From the NCBI GenBank assembly GCA_027604505.1, contig JADIIX010000150.1, forward strand, positions 1 to 49,836: DNA of 49,836 bases, given 5' to 3'. Below the pieces are notes generated by a model. It was not told the origin of the DNA. It made no database searches and saw nothing but the letters and a program-made list of their open reading frames with translations. Of this stretch, positions 1 to 10,338 are shown one piece after another. A program made the translations under genes and the position numbers. How positions within the stretch are numbered: the stretch's first letter is position 1; each line of letters opens with the position of its first letter. This DNA is from Gonapodya sp. JEL0774. Its lineage: Eukaryota > Monoblepharomycota > Monoblepharidomycetes > Monoblepharidales > Gonapodyaceae.

Positions 1-137
1 CTGGCCCGCCGCCCCCGCGGGCCGCGGGGGGTCCCCCCACCGGCGCGGGGCGGGCGCCCGCGGGGGCGGCCGTGGTCCATCGTGCGTCACCCCGTGGGCG
101 CTACGGTGCCCCCCCCCCCCCCCCCTCCCCCCTGCCC
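1..137. other. GC-rich, poly-C low-complexity start of window
   Basis: The first ~137 bases are almost pure G and C, ending in a run of 17 C at 109-125. No coding sense is convincing here. It sits just upstream of the recognisable iron permease exon, so it may be a collapsed or poorly sequenced stretch rather than true intron or exon. Confidence 0.6.
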
Positions 138-140
138 CCC

Positions 141-320
141 AAAGTCGGCACCGTCCTCTCCTACATTTTCTACTGGCTCTCCGTCGTGGCCGCCCTGGTG
201 TACATGAAGTGGTCCGAAGGGCGCATCAAGGTGTTTGGCGTGGCCAGCGAGGCAGGGAAGAAGAGGGAGGAGGCCAGGGCGGCAAAGGGGGCGTCTTTGG
301 GAGTGGCGGGGGCGGCGTGA
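141..320 (+). CDS. FTR1-like high-affinity iron permease, 3' terminal exon (partial)
   Basis: Only the C-terminal ~60 residues are present. A single hydrophobic segment (GTVLSYIFYWLSVVAALVYM) is followed by a basic, Ala-rich tail and a TGA stop. The pattern G-[ST]-V-[IL]-S-Y-x-x-Y-W followed by a Met/Arg/Glu-rich cytosolic end resembles the last transmembrane helix of fungal FTR1 permeases, which take up Fe(III) at the plasma membrane together with a multicopper oxidase. The catalytic REGLE-type motifs lie in the missing part, so the assignment rests on one helix. The exon may begin at an acceptor near 140-143 (CAAAG). Codons here are extremely GC-rich compared with the rest of the window. 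It could instead be the last helix of another membrane protein. Confidence 0.45.
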   Translation, partial: KVGTVLSYIFYWLSVVAALVYMKWSEGRIKVFGVASEAGKKREEARAAKGASLGVAGAA

Positions 321-873
321 GATAGGGGTGGTGGGGGGGGGGGTCGGAGGTCGGAGGGGGGAGAGGTGGAGGTGGCATGGATCGAGTGGGAGGGTGGTGG
401 TGGAGGTGGGGGTCGAGTGGTGTTTGCCGGTGTTGCATTCTCTTCCAAAGGGTCGGACGCTCGGAAAGCTGTTTGTTTTTTTGTTTTGTTTCGTTATTGT
501 GTGTAGCGCGGTATGTGTAATAAGGGTAATAATGGTGACCAAGTCTGTCCGTCTTGATGGTATCCTCTCACACTCGTGCGGTGCGCGATCGTGAGGTGGG
601 TGCGAAGGTGGACAGAGTGCGGTATGCCGATTCCACCTCATCGTCAGACCGACGAAAGGCAGCGATGTTGGGGATATTGTTGAAGTTGGTTATACAATTG
701 TAATCATAAATTTATTAGTCGTGCGGACGCTACTTCTATTCTGATGTGTGTGCGTGGCTGTCTTCGTTGCACTTGTGTTACAACATAAGATACGAGTTTG
801 GACGCGGGGACCCGCACTCGCTGCTACAACAACTAACACGCACAGCTCCACCTTTGGCCCATCAAAAACTCCC
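321..873. other. Intergenic region with copy 1 of repeat B
   Basis: After a G-rich stretch (321-420) and a T-rich stretch (460-500) this region holds copy 1 of a diverged repeat (about 499-645) that recurs downstream of the next gene. No gene was found. It should contain the 3' end of the permease and the promoter of the gene starting at 874. Confidence 0.5.
499..645 (+). repeat. Repeat B, copy 1
   Basis: About 145 bases align with 2914-3056 with substitutions and small gaps. Shared blocks include TATGTGTAAT, the core GTCCGTCTTGATG and the GC-rich GCGATCGTG / CTCGATCGTG segment. The copies are in direct orientation about 2.4 kb apart, and bracket the membrane-protein gene at 874-2346. Confidence 0.6.
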
Positions 874-2346
874 ATGGCAGATGCAAACACGACGTCGCAC
901 GCGGTCCCGAGCGGGGCAACTCTCGGAGATCACGGCACACGGGAGATTTTAGACGCAATTCGCCACCTTCTCAAAGAGGGGGCAAAAGAAAAGAGGATGG
1001 ACCGGGAGCACGAAATGGTTGACTACTATCGTCAGGCGGCCACGGCGAATTCGCTCATCTCCACGTTCATCGCTTCGGTGGCCACTGCTTCAATCTTTCA
1101 ACTCGAGCCGGACGACGATCGCAATTTCCCGGCCCTCGCTGCGCTCGGTGTGACCTTGGCGTTTTCTCTGACCGCACTCACCATGTCGGCCCTGTTACTC
1201 GTATACTCTATTAGGCTACTGGTCGGTCGGGCGCGCTACTATCGCCGTACGCTCGAGGTTGTTGCGGCTCTATCAAGAGGGGCTCTCCTAGTTGCCACTT
1301 GTCTGAGGCTTGCTACCGTATCGCAAGCGCTTGCTTGGGGCGTCGGTGTTGCAACTGGAGTCATGGCAGTTGCCGCGTTTGTCTTGAGAGTCTTTTTAAC
1401 ACACGATACACCATTACAACGGAAGCCAGAACGGAGAACAGAACAACATGTTTTACATTCACCAAACACACGAGTTCTGGCACCTGAAGTGGCCCCCTAT
1501 TCTTCTCCTTCCTTTCGCACACAAATGCTGTTCCCAGGATCAGAAATCTCACCGTTCTTTGAGCCTGAATTGCCTGATTTGGCATATGATCCGGTGGAGC
1601 CAGCTCATTCCCTTAGCAATCCCGGAGGGGAGGGAAGGAGAGAGTCTCTGGAGTCGGATTTGGAAAATGGCCGCCAAATATCTCCTACCACCATCCCACC
1701 ATCACCTCGTTTACAGCCTCAGCAACCAGAAGATCCTCCCAACTTTCTAGAGAGCATCTCTTCGTTACCCTTGACGTCCCCAGAGGCTTTAACTCAAGTG
1801 ATGCATTATGTGGGTCATTCTCCGTATCAATCTGCTGGTACTACAATATCAGTAACCTCGTTGTGTCTTCGAAAAAAATTTCTCAGTTTTCAAGTTTGGA
1901 AGCGGAGCGGCAGCTTTTGGAAATGGCGCGTCGCTCACACATTCTTACCGAGCCAGCCACACCACCATCTGTGGGCGCCATGCAATCTCACCTACCACAA
2001 GACCTGGCTGCGATGCAAGCACATCCACCACAAGCCCCACCACAAGACGTGGTTGTTATGGAAGTCCCGTCACCACAAGCCCAACCACAAGGCATTGTCG
2101 TTATGGAAACCAGCACACTGCAAGTCCGTCAACATTCCTTTGGAGAAACTGTGCTGCTCTCTGTGTAAGTTTGTCAGTGCTTTGGACTGCGCAACTGCAC
2201 AACATGAATGTATCCAAACCTACAGTGCTCACAGCGAAGAGCAGCAGCTCAACCCACCACTGCTTTCATCGGCCGCAGCACCTGCCACACCTCTCAGGCA
2301 ATTGTCTTGGGCGGATTTGCCATTATCCACAGAATCCAGAGAGTAG
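874..2346 (+). CDS. Four-helix membrane protein with long disordered tail
   Basis: I do not recognise the family. The N-terminal ~180 residues carry a charged helix (residues 22-50) and four predicted transmembrane segments near 58-76, 86-117, 128-150 and 152-175. After residue ~180 the protein is Pro/Ser/Gln-rich and probably disordered, with imperfect ~15-residue repeats built on PPQDVVVMEV/PQGIVVMET (DNA about 1984-2130). The ATG at 874 is the first in-frame ATG before the helices. The reading frame changes twice. Intron 2165-2225 (GTAAGT...ACAG, 61 nt) is convincing. The first change is explained either by a 35-nt intron (1852-1886, GTAACC...CTCAG) or by a one-base loss in the A7 run at 1872-1878. 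With both introns the exons sum to 1377 nt, 458 residues, ending in TAG at 2344. Confidence 0.6.
   Translation: MADANTTSHAVPSGATLGDHGTREILDAIRHLLKEGAKEKRMDREHEMVDYYRQAATANSLISTFIASVATASIFQLEPDDDRNFPALAALGVTLAFSLTALTMSALLLVYSIRLLVGRARYYRRTLEVVAALSRGALLVATCLRLATVSQALAWGVGVATGVMAVAAFVLRVFLTHDTPLQRKPERRTEQHVLHSPNTRVLAPEVAPYSSPSFRTQMLFPGSEISPFFEPELPDLAYDPVEPAHSLSNPGGEGRRESLESDLENGRQISPTTIPPSPRLQPQQPEDPPNFLESISSLPLTSPEALTQVMHYVGHSPYQSAGTTISVTSLCLRKKFLSFQVWKRSGSFWKWRVAHTFLPSQPHHHLWAPCNLTYHKTWLRCKHIHHKPHHKTWLLWKSRHHKPNHKALSLWKPAHCKSVNIPLEKLCCSLCKFVSALDCATAQHECIQTYSAHSEEQQLNPPLLSSAAAPATPLRQLSWADLPLSTESRE
1984..2130 (+). repeat. Imperfect tandem repeat inside the membrane-protein tail
   Basis: Three diverged units of about 45-49 bases, each with an ACCACAAG core followed by a GTTATGGAA-like block, encode Gln/Pro-rich repeats. 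Such coding repeats commonly vary in copy number between strains. Confidence 0.5.
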
Positions 2347-3740
2347 TGGGTCCTGGACTCGCCCACATTTTCAATATTTGTCTATTTACCAGGGAGAATG
2401 CAGACGGCAATGACGGAGGGAAAACACGAGGGAGAGATGGAAAGGAAGAACTGGACTGAAATTTTGTTCAAAATAGCAGGACTTCAAACCTGAGGTAATT
2501 TGAACATGAAAGAGCCAAGCGAGGACGATTAAGATTCTTTTTTCATTGTATTGTCTGCTTGGGAGAGGACTATTCTTGGACTTTGCACAACCGAGTGCAG
2601 GGCCAGGAATGGGTGGCAGTCTCAACATACGTGTCGCAGTTATGTTTGGCTGGTTTGTCAGCTTGGTTGATACACGGTCAAGGTCAATTATCTTACCCAT
2701 CTTCGTTCTAACGACGGCGCACAACAGCTCCAACAGCTCCGCCGCACACGTTGAAGCGGCCCACAGCAGTCGAAACGTATTTCCAACACGCCGTTGCCAC
2801 TGCTGATAATGAAATGGAAAATGAGGCCAGAGATGTGGGATTCAGCTTGATGATGGAAACGCTGACAACACACAACAACCGCTGAGCGCAAGAGCTGAGT
2901 GGACCTCGGAAAGTCGTGTGTAACAGGGTATGTGTAATGGTGTTGAACAAGTCCGTCCGTCTTGATGTATCAGCTCAATCGTGCAGTGCTCGATCGTGGG
3001 GGGGTCGTGTGAAAGGTGCAGTGCAGGTGCGGTGATGCACTCCTTCGACCTCCAGTGTTCCAACTCATCTGCTCATTCCATCGCATCTCCGGATACCTAA
3101 CATGGCGACTTTACATTCATCGACGCCCTTCCCGTTTCTCCAGTTCCGTGTTCGACAAAGAAGAGAGGGCAGGCGAACCCAGCACGGCGGGGCGGTAGCG
3201 TGCCTTGGATCTTCATTCCTACGACCAGGGTATCGGTTCATCATCGGTACCGTGCCTCGTTTTGACGAGCATTTTCCCGCTCATTTGGGATCATCCTGTT
3301 TAAAAAGAACCCCTTTCAGTTGTTGGGACGCTTCGGCGCGCGCCGGGGTGGATCGGAGCTCGGCGGAATGGGAGCGGTGGAATGTTGTCAGGCATGAGAC
3401 GCGCCGTAAACACGAGTTTCTGAGAGTGCGGGGTATATTGACGGAAATGAATTACACAGATATCTCCTTCGCGTGATTGCGGGGAATCTGTGTCCGATAT
3501 CGATCCTCTGAAGTCACACCGTTGGTTCTCTGCGGCACAAAGCTGTGGGAATCCCGGTTGAGTGCTCCCGTCATCGGCCGTCGGTCAGTAGCTGCGAAGA
3601 ACCCCTCTCATCCGATCAAGTGGAGACAAGTAGTTTCAATACGTTTTCATTCTTGGCCGAGTAAGCGAGTCGGTTTTGGAATGTTTGTGCTTGGTGTGCA
3701 CTGGTTAGTGGTCGCAGGTGCTCCAAAGTCCAAGTTGTAT
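2347..3740. other. Gene-poor region with copy 2 of repeat B
   Basis: Holds repeat B copy 2 (2914-3056). Several open frames of 60-160 codons exist, including a 124-codon ATG-started frame at 3102-3476, but none shows domains, membrane segments or supportive splice structure. I see no gene I can defend. Confidence 0.5.
2914..3056 (+). repeat. Repeat B, copy 2
   Basis: Second copy of the repeat at 499-645, same orientation. It lies about 570 bases downstream of the stop codon of the 874-2346 gene. No coding capacity is shared between the copies. Confidence 0.6.
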
Positions 3741-3744
3741 ACAG

Positions 3745-4120
3745 TAAGGCGAACCTTTCGTCGTCACCTACGTAGATCAATTGCCGCGAGCAACGTTCAC
3801 AGGGTTAGCGACGAGGACGCCGCCCGCCAAATTGCACCCTGTCCTGCGTCTCCTCTGTCCGGAGTATTCACAGTCCCGAGACCACCACCCCTCCTGATGG
3901 TAGCGTGCTCCGACGCACGCGGTGGAAATACGGCCGACCGCCGGACCGGACGACATCCTCGATGAACGGGCACCGTACCAACTCCCTTCGGGGTGCCTGC
4001 GAACCACAGTTCCCTCCGATAGGAATTGCCATGTCATACTCACGAGCAGTATCAATGGAAGTGGACTTGAGTCAGGGCGTGTGCGTGGGTCTGGCGGTTG
4101 GGTTGGCTGGAGCCCGTCTG
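3745..4120 (+). repeat. Interspersed repeat family A, copy 1
   Basis: Begins at the shared left end AAGGCGAACC and aligns over most of its length with the reverse complement of 17529-17882, and over its left ~230 bases with 14486-14712. Shared landmarks are GACGCCGC[CT]CGCCAA, CCCTCCTGATGG, GCTCCGACGCA and TGCCATGTCATACTCAC. It is GC-rich relative to its surroundings. On the opposite strand it keeps an open frame (4268 to 3777) similar to that of copy 3. No terminal inverted repeats or target-site duplications were identified by eye. Confidence 0.75.
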
Positions 4121-6194
4121 TAGGGATGTCGGGAAGAATGCAGCGGGACGTCAAGAAGAACCAGCTGCAGGCCGAATGGAAAGTAGAGGAGAAGGGCAAA
4201 GTATGTGCTCGCTGCCATTGACGATCGGCGTGGCTGCGGTTATTGAAAGATGAGTGAACACCATACAACTTGCTGAATGTGCACTACACAGTCTATGAAC
4301 TGATGCAACAAGCATCCCAATACCTTCCTTCTTGTCTTTGAGCTATGTAATGTCTGTATTGTAATGCCTACATCAAAATAGATGTTTCAATGGCTCGTAT
4401 CCCACAAGCCGCGATTCCCCATAAATATGGAGACCCGTCCCACTCCACAGGAACGTCTTCCAAGGACGATTCTGCAGATCCGAAATGTTTGCTGGGCTCC
4501 TGTACAGCAATACCGGTGATTCCAGGACAACACCGGTTGCTCGCAATTTCCTCCCAACCCCCAAGCCCCTGCTTATATGTAGTGCACTTCCGGCACTGTT
4601 CCCACGGCCCCCGGAGGCCCGGCATTGAAAATCACACATAGGACGCCAAAAACACCCATCCACGCTCCCACATACCTTGACCCGACTTCCCCGTCTAATC
4701 CCCCCCCCCCCCCCCCCCCCCCCGGGTGTTTCTCCCCACCACGAATCCGCCCGGCGCCAGCCAAGTTCACTCAGCTACTCACACTCCCCGCTGCAATTTC
4801 AGCGCCCGAAAAATTTGCGAGCGTCCAGTATTGCGTCGAGCCACAAATCCTCCCGCGCCGACGACACATACTTGTTGTTTCTTGGGTCCGTGTCTGGTGG
4901 CTCTTAAGTCCTTTCATAAGTCCTTTACTTTCGCGATTCCAGTCGCTGGCTTCCAATGCGATCAATTGTCTACCATGCTCACCACTCCTGCCCCGGTGCT
5001 CGCATTCCCTCACTCATGGCTGCACCCAAACGGTCCACATCCTCGTTGCGTCGTTCCTTCGTGTGGGATCTTGTTGCATGCTCCCCAAGCAAGACCCCTG
5101 GAATTGGCCCTACTCAAAGCGGCTGGTGCCACTCGCACACCCCACCTTCAATCGAGAATTGCATACAGCACTCACTCCCCTTGCGCCCCCGATTTGTTGC
5201 CCTCTCTCCGCTCCTCCTTGCTCTGGCGGGTTGCATCCCCGAGCGAGAGAGTGGAGCTGTAGAATGTGGTGGAGAGGTGACGGCAATGTAGACATTGAGT
5301 AGCGTGGTAACGTGCGGGAAATAATAGTACGCGAAAGTAGTAAACGGCTGGTGCAATGTGTGTGGATGGTGTCGGTGACCTTTTCCGAGTCAGCCAACAG
5401 CACAAAGATCTGAATTGAGTGTCTCTGCTGTAAGAGCCAGTTCCTCTGGGGTTGCGGGAGCAGTTGTGTTGCCGAACTTCGGTTCGTCTTTGTCATAAAT
5501 ATGAACCGCGTCTCCCCAACGTGACTGGCGATATTGGAGCAGGGTGAGCGTCACAAGATGTTCTCGACGTCTGTACCGAATCGGCGACCGACGTGAATGT
5601 AAGTTGAAGACCTCGACACAGGTTCTGAAGATCGACGCGATACCGACGGCACCCGAAACGATTCCGAAAGCCTCAGCCGTCCAATATCTGTAGCTGGTAA
5701 TACGAGCTCGCGGTCCTGCCGGAGGGACAATCGAGAGTCTTTGCTAGGCCCAATTATAAATTTTTCGTTGGCCGGCGAATTGTCGAATCACAGATATTGA
5801 TTGCCCATTCCACAAACGCTATATATAAAGCAAGGACTACCAGAACAGAATTGGGTGTTCCAACAGGTTCGTCCGCCTCAGGTTTGAATGGAAGGTGACG
5901 CGATAATGGGAATTGCGACATTGTGCTGTGTGTTTGAAACACCACCGCGTACCCGATCTTTTCTAATAAGGGTACATCCTGAAACCCACCGAGAATCAAT
6001 TTCAAATCACAGAACAAGTTTGATACATTTGGGACTTTGATTTGAGTCACAGTAAGCACTTGCCATTTTTGGGCATCAGAGCTGTGGCCTGTGGGCAAAG
6101 GATCATAACGACAGGGACACCGCGATCCTTCTCTGTCCGAGGTCGCGTGACCGTCGCCATTTCCTCTCCAATCCTCAAAGCTCACGCTCCCAGC
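4121..6194. other. Intergenic region with long poly-C tract
   Basis: Contains a run of 24 C at 4700-4723 and C/T-rich sequence to about 5260. Long open frames across it (for example 4625-5302) follow from the biased composition and show no domains. The last few hundred bases should hold the promoter of the transporter starting at 6195. A 143-codon minus-strand frame at 5754-6185 lacks an ATG start and is not supported. Confidence 0.5.
4700..4723 (+). repeat. Homopolymer run, 24 C
   Basis: Uninterrupted cytosine run directly read from the sequence. Length is likely uncertain in the assembly. Confidence 0.95.
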
Positions 6195-8344
6195 ATGGCC
6201 GGAACCGGGAGCTCTCGTGTGGAACTACCAACGGCGGACACCGGAAGCGCCATTGTCGATGATCGGCTGCAGCTTCCTGATGAAGACTGCAGGGCATGGA
6301 TTGTTTCAGAGCAGCTCTCGGAAGACGGAAGCCCACCAATAAATATGTATCAAAGTAAACCTGAAAAGGAAGCGGACGATGAAAAGACTGGTAAGGGCTT
6401 CGCTTGTCTTGATAGTTTGCTGAATTCGAAATGTGACGATGCTGGCCGCACACACACCCGTTTATCCACGATCGTGATGCAACCCAGCTATCATCGACCA
6501 CTCGGAAGCTCAAGAGACAACTCCACTAATCATAAAAACTCCCATCATAAACTCCCAGTCGACTGCATATAACTCAGCCCACTGGCAGATCCTTCTTCTG
6601 TCCCTCTCTCTGTCTTTTGGACCAACCTTTTGGGGCTCCCTACAGGCACTAGGTGGCGCTGGCCGAGGGGAGCACACTCACACCAGTGCCGGACTCGCGG
6701 TTCTTTACACCTGCTTCATGCTCTCATGCCTGGTCGTTGGAACAGTCTCGAACCGCTTACGTGCTCCTCGAGCAATGCTCGTGATCGGTGGTCTCGGACA
6801 CGTCCAGTACATTGCAATCCTCTGGATGGTGACCTCATGGGAGTCCACGATTGCGAATGGGCTTGGAGAGGATATCAGGAGCGGCCAGGCCAAGTCCTCC
6901 GAGCCATTGGGGTTCGCTCTCCTCCTCATCTCCTCAGCAATTCTTGGAATTTGCAAAGGTCCTCTATGGACGACACAAGGCCAGCTTCTTATGGCTTATC
7001 CAGACTCTTCCAATCGAGGGGCTTCAGCTGGAACTTTCGTTATGGTCCAGAATGTCATCTCCGTCCTAGGAAGCCTACTACCTTTTATCATGAATTATTG
7101 GGGTGGCAACGGCAAAGGGGGCGTGACACAAGCCACCTATGGTGTGGCTACGTGAGTTTTGCGAAACAATGGTTGTGCTTTGCCGATTGGACCGAACACT
7201 ACAAAACTTCCTCCACCCAACTGCAGCGCTGTCATCTCCCTCTCTGCCATCCTACCACTTTTCATGACACCCTTCACCAAAGTGGTCCGTGACGATGGCT
7301 CTTCCCCGGCCTGGGATGAAACTACCGAAGTTTCTTCCATCGCCACAGAGATTCGAGAGACTATGGCGACTTTTGCGCTTCCCGAAATGTTGCTCATGAC
7401 ACCACTGTGAGATGATCAGCAGGATTGAAAATGCATTGTCTCTTTTGTAAAAGAAAAACTGACTTCTGTGCTGTGCTGTGCGAACCACCACTTATCATTT
7501 GCAGGTTCTTTGCTCTTGGAACAAGAGCATCATTGTGAGACTCTTTCAACTCCGTCATTACTTGAGACAATGTTGACCCGTAACTTCTTTGCGGATCCGC
7601 TTGGTTCTTCAAAAGTCTTTGGAACCACGTCAACCTTCCCCGATTCACTGTCCGCACGCGTGCCCTCAACAACATTCTCAGCAGTGTTGTTGGGACTGCC
7701 ACCGTCAAGTTGTTTGCACGACCTCTTGATTGTTCGACGGTATCTGCGCGTCATCGTGCGCACGGTGCGTGGAAGGTCACGATGATATCCACGGTACTGT
7801 TTTGGGTCGCGGTGGCGGTATTCGGTGTTGTCGTGCGGCCAAAAGAAGATGGATTAGATGAAGGAAAGCTGGATTTTGCGTCTTTGGACGGTTGGCCGGG
7901 AATTGCAGTATATACGGCGAGCGGCATTATTGATGGAATATCGACGGTTTTCCGTGAGTTTCTCCACATACTTTTTGTTGGCTTCATTCTTGATTGCAAC
8001 CAACCAATCTCAGCGCTTTGATAGTGTATTGGGTCCTTGCTCACCTCTCATTCCCCCCCACGACCTTTTCTCGAGTCGCTGCCGTGCGACACGTTTGGGG
8101 TGCGATCGCACTGGCCGTAGGATTTGGGGTCTCCGCGGCGGGAATTGGCGAAAAGTGGCAATGGGGTTGGTGTTCTGTGTGGAGTGTTGGTGCAGTGAGT
8201 TACTTGTATGAGATGCGAGCGTGGCTGATTCCCGTGCTGACACCCGTCATTCTTTAGTTGATACCCGTGTACTACTTGATAGAGCGGTACTTCTCCAACG
8301 ACAACCACACTGTTGTTCCTCGAGATGAAGAAGTAGATGTTTAG
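6195..8344 (+). CDS. UNC93-like major facilitator superfamily transporter
   Basis: Polytopic membrane protein of the fungal UNC93-like branch of the MFS; substrate unknown. Typical landmarks are FWGSLQALGGAG in the first helix, LWTTQGQLLMAYPD (family L-W-[TA]-x-Q-G-x-x-M-x-[YF]-P), the long GASAGTFVMVQNVISVLGS helix, VNLPRFTVRTRALNN (family [FY]-[NT]-[IV]-R-T-R-[AS]-L-N-N) and a late YWVLAHLS helix. I model seven exons: 6195-6390, 6578-7151, 7227-7406, 7505-7534, 7616-7953, 8025-8194, 8258-8344. All introns are GT-AG and every phase matches. The sum is 1575 nt, 524 residues plus TAG. The ATG at 6195 opens an acidic, disordered N-terminus of ~65 residues. Exon 4 is only 30 nt. Intron 1 (187 nt) is the least certain. 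The next gene is convergent. Confidence 0.85.
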
Positions 8345-8610
8345 ACTGGTCTGCTTTTTGGAATGGATACCCCCTTGTTCAAGTCTACCATATAGGGTAA
8401 TCACAGGCGGATTGACGATCTCAGTAGTGATTTTCGATGTGCATAATATTTTCACTAATTTGTCAATTATAATATTGAATATCTGTTCATAACACCTCAA
8501 GCAAACAAGTACAAAGTATGCCCTCACTTGAAGATCGTCTGCACCACTTATTACTGGATACTACGCACATACAGTCCGAGATATCAAGGGAACGCTAAGT
8601 CGCGTTCTTC

Positions 8611-10338
8611 TTACAAGCCTTGTGCATCGAAGTTTGCAACCAGCTTATCCAACCTCTCGGGACCCGCGATCTTCACGAAGAATGAGAGGAACTCGGATTC
8701 CCTTCCAACAAGATTGTGGGGGCGTGGGCGCCACTGAAGGGGCAAGAGTAGTGAGGATGGAGAGAACAGAGTGTCAATGATGTATCATAACGTTGATAGC
8801 ACCGATTGCTCACAAGTTCCACCTGCTCTACCATCACTTGAACAACTTCCTTGGGCTCGAGTAAGCGCGGCATCTGGAGACAATCCGCTTTAATAATGAC
8901 AGTCCATCAACGTGTTGAGACGATGGTAAACCTACGTGAGTGTGGAACGCGCTCCTTGACATGCGTTTCCTGATATCCTGAGCTCCTCCGTAGGCCTGGA
9001 TAACCTCCTCTGGCTGTGCAAGCACCTTGGAGATTTTGCGCTCATCAATGGCCGTGAGGAAGGGAGTACGGGCATAAAACTTTTTTTTGCGGAACGCAAG
9101 GGTTATTGTGATCAGACCCGAGTTTCGACTCACTGTTGCAAAACGTAGGACTCACTGGCTCTACGAGAGACACTAAGATGCCTTGTGATGCAACTTCCTG
9201 GCGGAGTGTGACTCCAAATACCTGAACCGCGTGCTTTGAAGCACAGTAAGACCCTTTGAGAAGTCACGGTCAATGCATCTGCGGCAACCACCGATAAGAG
9301 GATTCTCTTACCACTCGGAGAGGCCTTCATGGTGCCGGCAATGCTTGAAACCGTGACAATTCGTGGTTGCGGCAGACGTCCCGTGGCAATGCCGTCCTTG
9401 TTTGACGAGACATATTTGCGAAGGAGGGGTAGAAGTGCCACAGTCACTCGAACCACTCCAAAGTACTGATTGCATTAGTGATCGAGTGTGATCCATCGGG
9501 GGTTAGAGCAAGTCAGCTGAGGCAATTATGAGACAAAAGTGCACCTTCATGTCGGATACCCACATTCACATCCATATCCTTCTGGATCATGTCGAGAGTC
9601 GAAAGCTCCCACTTATAGGCAGCATGGACGCCGGCCTAAAGGCAGTACATTGTAGCTCGGTTTCAGACTATTCTTTCAATTCTCAAGAAAACCTCAGACA
9701 GACCCACATTGTTGACCAGAGCAAACAGCCCTTCAGGTGCTTCCCGGGACAACATTTCTGCACACGATTTGACATCCGCATCCTTCGTGACGTCGAGCTT
9801 GTTTTACGCCAACAGGATTGTTGTTTTAATATGAACGTGCACAGAGTTACGTGGGTACCAATACCACCAACCTTGAACGGGCGAATCTTTGCGTACTTGC
9901 TATCTGAGCTCGCTAGTTTCTTGAATTCTTCAATAGCCAAATCTGAATTGCAGGAGGGGAACATCCAACGAGTTTCTCCCGAAATGGAACGCACAGGTAA
10001 GAAGGGGTTGTCTCACCAGTCAGACATGCTGCAAAAACTGTAAAGCCTTTGGAAGCAAGATCCTTCGCCGTAAGATTTCCGAAACCTTTCAATGGTAATA
10101 TATCAGACCTTCCGAGGATCACAGATCGTCTGCAACTATCGGCAAACCCACCCGTGTCACACCCAGTTACGACAACTTTCAAGTTCGATGTGGGTGTGAT
10201 TTTCCTGTCTTTTCTGAGGGCACCGAATGCAGTTCGAGCTGCAGCAGCAGAGAGGAGAGCAGCTCCAGTGACCAGGACCCAACGGGGAAGACGGGTTCGA
10301 GCCGAGGCGGTATCCAGTAGAGATGTGATGGAAGACAT
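8611..10338 (-). CDS. Membrane-anchored short-chain dehydrogenase, retinol dehydrogenase-like (SDR9C type)
   Basis: NAD(P)-dependent oxidoreductase with a Rossmann fold. An N-terminal hydrophobic anchor (residues ~19-40) precedes the cofactor motif TGCDTGFGN (TGxxxGxG, residues ~58-66) split by an intron. Then come LDVT, NNAG (~138-141) restored exactly by splicing, the SS of VTVSSIAG, and the catalytic YCASK (Tyr ~217, Lys ~221). The TGCDTGFG...AACLT pattern and late GILVSLVEP segment resemble animal retinol/17-beta-hydroxysteroid dehydrogenases. First exons (minus) are 10338-10152, 10085-10017, 9942-9872, 9797-9708, 9635-9564, 9465-9312, 9253-9156 and 9079 onward, with matching phases; the last two junctions are less sure. 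Three donors are GTGGGT. The stop TAA is at 8611-8613. It is divergent from the TRP channel gene, with 678 bases between. Confidence 0.85.

Noticed and set aside
3102-3476. 124-codon ATG-started frame
   Set aside because: No domain, membrane segment or neighbouring exon; amino-acid composition looks random.
4625-5302. 225-codon plus-strand frame after the C24 run
   Set aside because: Runs through pyrimidine-rich DNA, Pro-rich by composition, no ATG at its start and no domain.
5754-6185. 143-codon minus-strand frame
   Set aside because: No ATG start, overlaps the start of the UNC93-like gene on the other strand, no recognised family despite a plausible hydrophobic segment.
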